Assembly (NCBI RefSeq): GCF_900187605.1
Contig: NZ_FYEA01000001.1
Coordinates: forward strand, 372,001-436,000
Direction of reading: 5' to 3'
Source: Pseudomonas sp. Irchel 3H7
GTDB taxonomy: Bacteria; Pseudomonadota; Gammaproteobacteria; Pseudomonadales; Pseudomonadaceae
DNA length: 64,000 bases
The notes beneath the pieces are model-generated. The model searched no databases, was not told where the DNA came from, and saw only the letters and a list, made by a program, of their open reading frames with translations. Numbering within the stretch: the stretch's first letter is position 1; every line of letters begins with the position of its first letter. The translations under genes were made by a program, and so were the position numbers. Positions 57,300 through 64,000 of the stretch are shown here, piece after piece.

Positions 57300-57545
57300 G
57301 AGCCGGGATCACCACGTCCTGTCGCTAAACAGGATGGGTGGCGACCGTATGCAGGTTAGCGAACCGGTAAAAAGGCAACCCGGTAGACCCAAAGGTCTCC
57401 CGCATACAGCCGCCATAGCGAAGTGCAGACGATAGCCTGCAACGAAGCATGGAGCGCTGATGCACTTTTTTTGGTCCGAGTCGCTAAACCCGATCGCTGA
57501 GTTTTCAGCGACCACCAAACGATAGAGACCCGACCACAAGCGCAC
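57300..57545 (-). promoter_or_regulatory. Conserved leader upstream of DUF6124-type copy 2
   Basis: It shares with 23060-23330 the ordered blocks ATGGGTGGC, GCAACCCGGTAGAC, GGTCTCCCGCATACA, CGCCATAGCG-AAGTGCA and a CGCTGA...CAGCG hairpin. No gene is visible in 57283-57798 beyond this and the REP doublet. Confidence 0.5.
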
Positions 57546-57672
57546 AAGCCGGCGGATTCTGGCGTAGCTGTAGGCAACGGCGCAAGGATGCGTAGCCTGA
57601 AAGAGTGTCTGAGGGTGTTGCTTAAACGGCGATGTTTAAACCACCAACAACTCAGGGATCACGCCGTCCCAA

Positions 57673-57763
57673 TGTGGGAGCGAGCTTGCTCGCGAAAGCG
57701 GTGTGTCATTCGAAGTATTTATCGACTGACACGACGCCTTCGCGAGCAAGCTCGCTCCCACAG
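57673..57763. repeat. REP doublet (GCGAGCTTGCTCGCG type)
   Basis: The arms TGTGGGAGCGAGCTTGCTCG and complement flank GTGTGTCA/TGACACGA. It lies before the LysR gene end. Confidence 0.85.
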
Positions 57764-57798
57764 GGGATCAGTGCTGTATTTGAGATTTGCGCAGGGAT

Positions 57799-58728
57799 TC
57801 AGCTAGCCGGGATATCCAGCGGCGCCGCCATGAACTGGCTGATCCGCGCTCTGAGCCATTTTTCCGCCGGGTCGTTGTCATGCACCCCGCTCCAGGCCAT
57901 CGACAATTGCGCTGCATCAATCGGGAATGGCGGATCTTCGGCACGCAAGGCACAACCTTCAACCAACGCGCAGGCGGCGTAATCCGGCACGGTGGCGATC
58001 ATCTCGGTGCCGGCCAGCAAGGCGCGCAAGCCGCTGAATTGCGGCACGCCGAGGACGACGCGGCGGCTGCGTCCGACCTTGGCCAGGTCCATGTCGATGT
58101 TGCCGCTCAAGTCGCCGGAGAACGACACCATCGCGTGCGGCCGCTCGCAGTATTCGTCCAGCGTCAGCGGGCCTGGGCGGTCATCGCCGCGCAGGACTTT
58201 ACAGGGAATGTCGCGCAGTTTTTTGCGCTTGGCGTTGGCCGGCAATTCAGTGGTGTAACTGACGCCTACGGAGATTTCCCCGGAGGCCAACAGTGCCGGC
58301 ATCAGCAGGTAGTTGGCACGGCGCACGACCACGACAATCCCCGGCGCCTCTTGCTGAAGCTGGCGCAGCAGCGGTGGAAACAGGCCGAATTCGGCGTCAT
58401 CCGACAGGCCGATGCGAAACACATCGCAACTGCTCGCCGGTTCGAACTCCTTGGCCCGGCTCACCGCACCAGAGATGACGTCCATCGCCGGCTGCAACTC
58501 CTTGAGAATCGCCAGCGCCCGCGCGGTCGGCTCCATGCCCCGACCGTTACGCAGCAGTAACGGATCGTCGAACAGATCGCGCAACCGGCCCAGCGCCGCG
58601 CTGACCGCAGGCTGACCCATGAACAGTTTTTCAGCGACGCGGGTCAGGTTCTTTTCGAACATCAGCGCTTCGAAAATCACCAGCAGGTTCATGTCGACGC
58701 GACGCAGATCGTTACGGTTCATGGGCAT
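57799..58728 (-). CDS. LysR-family regulator (NodD-like subgroup)
   Basis: The protein has 309 residues. The HTH is LRRVDMNLLVIFEALMFEKNLTRVAEKLFMGQPAVSAALGRLRDLFDDPLLLR, the pattern of the NodD/LinR-like group. ATG at 58728 has AAGGA 6 bases upstream. It lies next to the MBL hydrolase in the same direction, 48 bases downstream of it, and may control the hydrolase/amidohydrolase genes. Confidence 0.88.
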   Translation of the reverse strand: MPMNRNDLRRVDMNLLVIFEALMFEKNLTRVAEKLFMGQPAVSAALGRLRDLFDDPLLLRNGRGMEPTARALAILKELQPAMDVISGAVSRAKEFEPASSCDVFRIGLSDDAEFGLFPPLLRQLQQEAPGIVVVVRRANYLLMPALLASGEISVGVSYTTELPANAKRKKLRDIPCKVLRGDDRPGPLTLDEYCERPHAMVSFSGDLSGNIDMDLAKVGRSRRVVLGVPQFSGLRALLAGTEMIATVPDYAACALVEGCALRAEDPPFPIDAAQLSMAWSGVHDNDPAEKWLRARISQFMAAPLDIPAS

Positions 58729-58776
58729 GTTTTCCTTTTCGGTGTCAGCTGTTTTTGCGGGTGGGCGCTGCGCACT

Positions 58777-59760
58777 TTACTCGATTAACGGCACCTTGGC
58801 CGCGCGCTTGTACGGACCGTATTCCACGGGCACCCACTGAAAGTGTTTGCCTTGCGCGGTGATGTGACCGATGCCCGGGAACGGCAGGTGCGCCGCCGTC
58901 ACCCACGTCTTGCTGGCCACCGCCGCACTGAAGACTGCCTGACGCGCGTTGATCGCTTGCGCACTGTTGACATCAAAGCCGATGGACACTTCCGGATGCT
59001 CAAACTGTACAGCCAGGTTATGCACCAGATCCCCCATGAAAACGATGCTCTGATTCTGCGAGGTGAAACGGTAGGTAGTGCTGCCCGGCGTATGGCCGGC
59101 TTCGAGTGTCGCTTCGACTAATCCCGGCAACGGTGACTGGCCAGCGGCAAAAGTCTTGAAGCGCCCGGCGGCGACGTAGGCCGCGGTGGAGTCCTGGGCG
59201 ATCTTGAAAAACTCTTTGGCGCCGGCCGGAGCTTTGGCCAGCGCGGCCGGATCGAGCCAGTAATCCGCTTCAGCCTTGGCCGCGTACACCGTGGCATTCG
59301 TGAACAACGCTTGTTTCTGTGCATCGACCAGACCACAGACATGATCGAGGTGCAGGTGCGTCAGCAAGATCGTATCGACCTGCTCTGGCTGGTAGCCGGC
59401 CGCCCGCATATTCGCCAGAAGCTGTCCGGCGGTGGCGCCAATGCATTGTCCGGCGCCGCTGTCGACCAGAATCAGTTGCTTGCCGGTATTGACCAGAAAC
59501 GCATTGAACGCCGTCTGGACACCCGGGGTTTCAATCGAACGGCGTGCCAGCAGCGCACGAATCTGGCCCTGACTCATGCCCTGCAACAGCTTCGGTGACA
59601 GGTCGTTGTAACCATCGAACAACGCGGTGACCTCGTAATCCCCCAAGGCCAGGCGGAAATAGCCGGGCGCCTGAGTGCCCTGCTGTGGTGCCTGAGCCAT
59701 GGCGCTGGACGTTACCAGCGCGAACGTCAGCGCCGCCGCTGCTTTAAAGATGCCATTCAT
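58777..59760 (-). CDS. Exported metallo-beta-lactamase-fold hydrolase
   Basis: The protein has 327 residues. Start at 59760 gives signal peptide MNGIFKAAAALTFALVTSSA-MA. Zinc motif HLHLDH near 135-140, then LEAGHTPGSTTY (third His) and FMGDLVHN (bridging Asp) are in the order expected of the superfamily, and a final His occurs in AAHLPFPGIGH. Lactonase-like enzymes share this layout; the substrate is unknown. Confidence 0.88.
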   Translation of the reverse strand: MNGIFKAAAALTFALVTSSAMAQAPQQGTQAPGYFRLALGDYEVTALFDGYNDLSPKLLQGMSQGQIRALLARRSIETPGVQTAFNAFLVNTGKQLILVDSGAGQCIGATAGQLLANMRAAGYQPEQVDTILLTHLHLDHVCGLVDAQKQALFTNATVYAAKAEADYWLDPAALAKAPAGAKEFFKIAQDSTAAYVAAGRFKTFAAGQSPLPGLVEATLEAGHTPGSTTYRFTSQNQSIVFMGDLVHNLAVQFEHPEVSIGFDVNSAQAINARQAVFSAAVASKTWVTAAHLPFPGIGHITAQGKHFQWVPVEYGPYKRAAKVPLIE

Positions 59761-60008
59761 TTGATTTCCCCTGGACCTGCCGATTGCGACGCCCCATCGG
59801 TTCGCCACGCTTGCAGTCATCGTGCCGCAAACAGCGGGGCGCAGACTTGCAGGGATGTGCTGAGTTCAGGTCAATGCGCGGGAATTAACAACGATTAACT
59901 CGTCAGCCTCCCGCCCTCGGCCAACAATGAAACCCTCTGCGCAGCGTTGTTTTTTTGACCTGAGGGGATGCGCCGACCGTGCATTCCCCATCGACACGGA
60001 CTTTGGCC

Positions 60009-60440
60009 ATGGCTCACTTACAGCACAGCGTCGCCCTCGCCCCGGCCAACGAACCACGCAAGACCGGCGTCGGCGGACTCAGTCCGCAACGTGAACGACA
60101 GGTCAAACAGCTGATCCTCGAACGCCTCGGCGAAAGCCTTGAGGTCACCGAACTGGCTCGCGCCTGTTCACTGTCGCGCAGCCATTTTTCCCGCGCCTTC
60201 AAGTGCAGCACCGGGCTGTCACCGCAGGACTGGATTCGCACCCAGCGCCTGGCGCGGGCCAAGCTGTTGATCCAGCACACCGACCTGAGCCTGACGCAAA
60301 TCAGCCTGGAATGCGGCTTCTGCGATCAGGCGCATTTCTGCCATATGTTCACCCGCAGCGAAGGCATCAATCCGTTTGCCTGGCGCTGCCAGATCATGCG
60401 TGAACCCAAAGCTCACCGTGCACAGCCTGCCGTGTTTTGA
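60009..60440 (+). CDS. Short AraC-type DNA-binding protein
   Basis: The protein has 143 residues, essentially only the double HTH of the AraC family (LEVTELARACSLSRSHFSRAFKCSTGLSPQDWIRTQRLARAKLLI ... LSLTQISLECGFCDQAHFCHMFTRSEGINPFAWR). ATG at 60009 has no clear site; a GTG at 59979 has GAGGGG further upstream and would add ten residues. It is divergent from the MBL hydrolase; the gap 59761-60008 shows no other element. Confidence 0.82.
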   Translation: MAHLQHSVALAPANEPRKTGVGGLSPQRERQVKQLILERLGESLEVTELARACSLSRSHFSRAFKCSTGLSPQDWIRTQRLARAKLLIQHTDLSLTQISLECGFCDQAHFCHMFTRSEGINPFAWRCQIMREPKAHRAQPAVF

Positions 60441-60565
60441 TCGCGGCCCCCGTTGCACTGACGCTCAAACCTGAGGATTATGCCGGGACACCCCGGATTA
60501 GAAGGCCTGCGCACGCGCCCGGCACTACTCCGCTCTGTCCGCCGCAGCACCGCAGGAGTGAGCTG

Positions 60566-63454
60566 TTGAGTCTTTCACCGAATCAGGCCCTCGGTTTTGG
60601 CCCTTATCGGATTCATCCCGGGCAACGTTTGGTACTCGAAGGCGAGCAGCCGTTGCGTCTGGGCCGACGGGCGATGGACATCCTCCTGATTCTGCTGGCG
60701 CATGCCGGCGAAGTGGTGAGCAAGCAACAATTGATGGCAGGGGTCTGGCCGGACACTGTCGTTGAAGACATCAACTTGCGTGTGCACATGGCGGCGCTGC
60801 GCAAGGCGCTCGGTGACGGTCAGGCCGGCCAGCGTTACATCATCACCGTGGCGCAGCGGGGTTACAGTTTCGTCGCACCGGTTTTGCTGAAATCCATGGA
60901 GGAGCGCCCTGTGGGCAATGCTGGCGGTCGACACAATCTGCCCTTGCGGCGCACGCGGATGATCGGCCGCCAGCCGCTGGTCGACAGCTTGATGACGCAA
61001 CTGCCGCGCCAACGCTGCATCACCCTGGTCGGCCCCGGCGGGATCGGTAAAACCACGGTGGCCCTGCGGGTAGCCGAACAGTTGATCGGGCACTATCGCG
61101 ACGGCATTCGTCTGGTGGATCTGGCACCTCTGAGCGATCCCCGGCTGATCTGTTCACACCTGGCCGCCCTGCTTGATCTGGCACTTCTCGAAGGCGACCC
61201 GCAGACAGCACTGGTCAAAGGCCTGCAACAACGGCAGATGCTGTTGTTGCTCGACAACTGCGAGCATTTGATCGATGCCGTCGCAGCGCTTAGTGAAAGC
61301 ATTCTGCGTGGGGCGCCGCACGTGCATATCCTCGCCACCAGCCGCGAAAGTCTGCGGGCCGAAGGCGAGTACGTACAGCGTCTGGACTCCCTCGAATACC
61401 CACCGATGACGACGATGCTGGATCGTGAGCTAACGCTGAATTTTTCGGCGCTGCAGTTGTTCGTCGAACGAGCGACGGCCGCGCAGGAAAGCTTCGAACT
61501 GAACGATGCTCAGTTGCCACAGGCAATCGAGATCTGCCATCGGCTCGACGGCATTCCACTGGCATTGGAGCTGGCGGCCGCGCAGGTCACCGAGCTCGGA
61601 CTGGATGGTCTGCTGAGCCAACTGCAAGGCCGTTTACCGCCGCTGGCAGCGGGCAATCAAAGCAGTCTGGAGCGTCATCTCACTCTGCGCGCAACGCTGG
61701 ACTGGAGTTTCAATCTGCTCGATCGCTGCGAACAAACCTGCCTGCGTCGTCTGGGCGTGTTTCGTGGTGGTTTTACCCTCGAGTCGGCGGCAGCCGTTAT
61801 CGTCGGTCAGCAGATCGACCCCGGCATGGTGTTTGTGTCGATCACGCAACTGGTGGCCAAATCCCTGCTCGCCGTCGAGGTCGGTGACGAGGACGTGTTC
61901 TACCGCTTGCTCGACACCACCCGACGTTACGCGCTGGAAAAACTCGATCACGCCGCCGAATGCGAGGAAACCCGCGAACGCCATGCCGAACGCTGTCTGG
62001 CGTTGATGCAGCAGGCGCAGAACGATTGGGAAAACACGCCGACCTTGTTATGGATCGATCGCTACGCCCGAGGGCTGGAAGATTTGCGCGCAGCGCTGGA
62101 CTGGAGCCTGAACGGTGTCGGCCCTGGTGGTTTGGGGATTCGGCTGACGGCGGCGTCGGCACCCTTGTGGCAGGAGTTGTCGCTGCTCAAGGAGTACGGC
62201 GCCTATGTGCGCCGGGCGCTGAGCCTGTTTGATGAACTGCACGAACCCTGCCCGCGCCTGAAAGTCGCCCTCAAACTGGCCCTTGGCAGTGCCTGCTACC
62301 ACACGTGGGGTGGCACGGCGGAAACCATCCAGGCCTTCGCCGAAGCCCGCCAGTTGGCCCACGAGCACGACGACGTTGCCGGACAATTGCGCGCAGTCTC
62401 CGGGCACATGGCGGTCAACCTCAGTTGCGGGCACTACCGCATGGCGCTGGCACAGAGCGAGCACTTCGACCGCCTCGGCCTGCACGGTGACCCGCTGTTG
62501 TCACTGAGTACCCACCGCTTGCGCGTATTGGCTCTGCATTATGCCGGCGACCAATTGCAGGCGCGCATCCACGCCGAACAGGTCCTCCAGCGCATGGCGC
62601 ACAGCGGCCATGTCAACCGTTTCACTCATGGCTTTGGCGTGCAGTACGACCAGAGCGTCGCGTCGCTGACGGTGCTGGCACGGGTGTTGTGGATGCAGGG
62701 TCTGCCAGAGCAAGCGTGGCGCACAGCGCGGCAGGCACTGGACATTGCCGTGCAAATCGACCATGGCACTTCGATTTGCTACACCCTGGCGCTGGCCAGT
62801 TGCCTGATCGCTCATTACAACGGCGATCAGCAAAACGCCCGGGCGCTATTGCAGTTGCTGCTCGAGCAGTCGCAGAAACATTCGGTGCTGCTGTTCAACA
62901 CTTGGGCGCGGCACTACGCGCAGGTGATCGAACCACAAGTCAGTGCGCCTGTGTCGACAGGCAGCGGCGGGCTGATCGGGGAAATCATGGTGACTCTGGA
63001 TGACCGTTTTGTCGACGACGCACTGCTTGAGCGGGCGCTGAGTGGTGATGCGGGGTGGAGCACGGCGGAGATTCTGCGGGCTCGGGCGGATACGTTATTG
63101 AAGGGAGGGATGGTTTGTCTGGGCGGGCCTCTTCGCGAGCAGGCTCGCTCCCACACTGGTTCCGAGTACATCCAGAATTCCTGTGGGAGCGAGCTTGCTC
63201 GTGAAGGGGCCATTCAGGAAGCCGAAGCACTCCTGCAACAATCCCTGACCATCGCCCGCACTCAAGGCGCGCTCGCCTGGGAACTGCGCAGCGCCACTTC
63301 ATTGGCGCAACTCTGGCAGCGTCAGTCACGCTGTCGCGAGGCGCTGGATTTGCTCAGTCCGATCTATCAACGTTTCACCGAGGGCTACGCGACCCCGGAC
63401 CTGCGCAAGGTGCACTTGCTGATCGACGAATTACGCGAGGGCGCGCACGTCTGA
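60566..63454 (+). CDS. Winged-helix transcriptional regulator with NTPase and TPR domains
   Basis: The protein has 962 residues. A TTG start at 60566 has AGGAG 7 bases upstream; upstream in-frame residues to 60437 look non-coding. OmpR-type winged helix at about 5-105 (FGPYRIHPGQRLVLEGEQPLRLGRRAMDILL ... VWPDTVVEDINLRVHMAALRKAL). NTPase: Walker A GPGGIGKTT near 156, Walker B MLLLLDNCEHLI near 228. TPR-like C-terminal half. This is a STAND-like signal-integrating regulator. The segment encoded by 63131-63207 is a REP doublet translated in frame. The 3' end overlaps the convergent paralogue by 24 bases. Confidence 0.85.
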   Translation: MSLSPNQALGFGPYRIHPGQRLVLEGEQPLRLGRRAMDILLILLAHAGEVVSKQQLMAGVWPDTVVEDINLRVHMAALRKALGDGQAGQRYIITVAQRGYSFVAPVLLKSMEERPVGNAGGRHNLPLRRTRMIGRQPLVDSLMTQLPRQRCITLVGPGGIGKTTVALRVAEQLIGHYRDGIRLVDLAPLSDPRLICSHLAALLDLALLEGDPQTALVKGLQQRQMLLLLDNCEHLIDAVAALSESILRGAPHVHILATSRESLRAEGEYVQRLDSLEYPPMTTMLDRELTLNFSALQLFVERATAAQESFELNDAQLPQAIEICHRLDGIPLALELAAAQVTELGLDGLLSQLQGRLPPLAAGNQSSLERHLTLRATLDWSFNLLDRCEQTCLRRLGVFRGGFTLESAAAVIVGQQIDPGMVFVSITQLVAKSLLAVEVGDEDVFYRLLDTTRRYALEKLDHAAECEETRERHAERCLALMQQAQNDWENTPTLLWIDRYARGLEDLRAALDWSLNGVGPGGLGIRLTAASAPLWQELSLLKEYGAYVRRALSLFDELHEPCPRLKVALKLALGSACYHTWGGTAETIQAFAEARQLAHEHDDVAGQLRAVSGHMAVNLSCGHYRMALAQSEHFDRLGLHGDPLLSLSTHRLRVLALHYAGDQLQARIHAEQVLQRMAHSGHVNRFTHGFGVQYDQSVASLTVLARVLWMQGLPEQAWRTARQALDIAVQIDHGTSICYTLALASCLIAHYNGDQQNARALLQLLLEQSQKHSVLLFNTWARHYAQVIEPQVSAPVSTGSGGLIGEIMVTLDDRFVDDALLERALSGDAGWSTAEILRARADTLLKGGMVCLGGPLREQARSHTGSEYIQNSCGSELAREGAIQEAEALLQQSLTIARTQGALAWELRSATSLAQLWQRQSRCREALDLLSPIYQRFTEGYATPDLRKVHLLIDELREGAHV
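63131..63207. repeat. REP doublet inside a coding region
   Basis: TTCGCGAGCAGGCTCGCTCC and GGAGCGAGCTTGCTCGTGAA form the inverted arms, as in the intergenic copy at 57673-57763. The reading frame of the regulator passes through without a stop, encoding REQARSHTGSEY and CGSELAREG. Confidence 0.85.
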
Positions 63455-64000
63455 AGCCCGGCGAATCCGCTTGATGTAACGTGCATGCCGGCGTTCAAGA
63501 TCAATCCCCTCACCACTGCGCTCAAGTTCCGTGCGGGCATAGCATCGGATGGTATTGAGCATCCGGTACCGGCCTGCACTGGCGCCGCGTTCCAGTGACA
63601 GCCAAGACTTCTGCGCCAGGCCTTCGATGATCGCGGCCAACTCCGACACAGCCAGTCGCGGGCAACTGATCACCGCCAACGCAGCCTCCAGCGTAAACGC
63701 CAGTTTGAACACCGATAGGCGTTGCAGCACGCGTTGTTCCTGCTCACTCAAGCATTGATAGCTCCAGTCGAGTGCCGCCTGCATGGATTGGTGCCGCGCC
63801 ACTGCAGTGCGCCGGCCATGGCTGAGTACTTGCAGGCCGTTGGCCATTTGCGCTTGCAAACCTACCAGCGCCAGCGCATCGATCTGCGCCGCCGCCAGTT
63901 CGATCGCCAGCGGCAAACCGTCGAGTTGACGACAGATCTCAAGCACGGCACTGACATCCTGCTCGCGCAAGCGGAAATCATGCTGTCGCGCCCGCGCACG
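63431..64000 (-). CDS. Winged-helix/NTPase regulator paralogue, C-terminal part, cut by window edge
   Basis: About 190 residues are present and no start lies inside the window; the frame is open to the last base. The sequence (VLEICRQLDGLPLAIELAAAQIDALALVGLQAQM, AALDWSYQCLSEQEQRVLQRLSVF, LAVSELAAIIEGLAQKSWLSLE, RYRMLNTIRCYARTELE) is the NTPase C-terminal helical region, matching residues 330-470 of the convergent regulator. It ends soon after this region, without the TPR half, so it is a shorter form. Confidence 0.8.
   Translation of the reverse strand, partial: RARARQHDFRLREQDVSAVLEICRQLDGLPLAIELAAAQIDALALVGLQAQMANGLQVLSHGRRTAVARHQSMQAALDWSYQCLSEQEQRVLQRLSVFKLAFTLEAALAVISCPRLAVSELAAIIEGLAQKSWLSLERGASAGRYRMLNTIRCYARTELERSGEGIDLERRHARYIKRIRRASDVRALA

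Overview
The window is a high-GC Pseudomonas chromosome segment, most like the P. fluorescens group. The evidence is the set of REP-type palindromes (arms ending GTAGGAG or GTGGGAG with cores such as CCTGCTCGCGA), typical Pseudomonas gene families, and consensus -24/-12 sigma-54 promoters. No rRNA, tRNA, CRISPR array or phage was seen.

Layout. (1) 1-5301: tail of an exopolysaccharide locus (flippase end, periplasmic glycoside-hydrolase-like protein, two paralogous GNAT proteins flanking a FemAB/CelD-like protein). (2) 5427-6830: methyltransferase and a small exported protein. (3) 6977-15684: regulators and first oxidase of a manganese-oxidation island: sigma-54 activator MnxR, two paralogous membrane kinases (MnxS type), McoA-type multicopper oxidase and a SCO1-cytochrome c fusion. 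(4) 16110-21736: a plus-strand operon for two related secreted proteins of unknown function followed by curlins CsgB and a very long CsgA. (5) 22013-23942: toxin-antitoxin pair, a DUF6124-type gene and dispersed repeats. (6) 33559 back to 23943: one long minus-strand operon with a receiver-only response regulator, a type II secretion/MSHA-like machine (ATPase, PilM/N/O/P-like proteins, secretin, three pseudopilins) and the curli export genes csgE, csgF, csgG. (7) 45795 back to 33779: giant oxidase MnxG, then a beta-propeller protein, two SCO1 proteins, a cytochrome c/periplasmic-binding fusion and a SurA-like protein. (8) 45995-49094: lytic transglycosylase, and divergently GspG, GspF and a Gly-rich His/Asp-repeat exported protein. 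(9) 49361-64000: ordinary metabolic and regulatory genes (LysR/esterase, MscS-cNMP channel, YcaC-like hydrolase, amidohydrolase/ABM/DoxX cluster, MBL hydrolase, AraC and two large winged-helix ATPase regulators).

Main inference: regions 3-8 look like one co-regulated system. An 18-bp inverted repeat, TTCCCC-N6-GGGGAA, perfect or degenerate, occurs 40-140 bp upstream of sigma-54-type promoters for mcoA, the curlin operon, the secretion/csgEFG operon, mnxG and, less clearly, gspG. I propose it is the MnxR binding site. The two-kinase/one-activator circuit would then switch on two Mn(II) oxidases, copper delivery (three SCO1-type domains), a dedicated secretion machine and an amyloid matrix together. 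Mnx regulation and the MnxG/McoA oxidases are known from Pseudomonas putida GB-1. The physical and regulatory coupling to a complete curli pathway and two uncharacterised co-operonic secreted proteins is the part I would regard as new.
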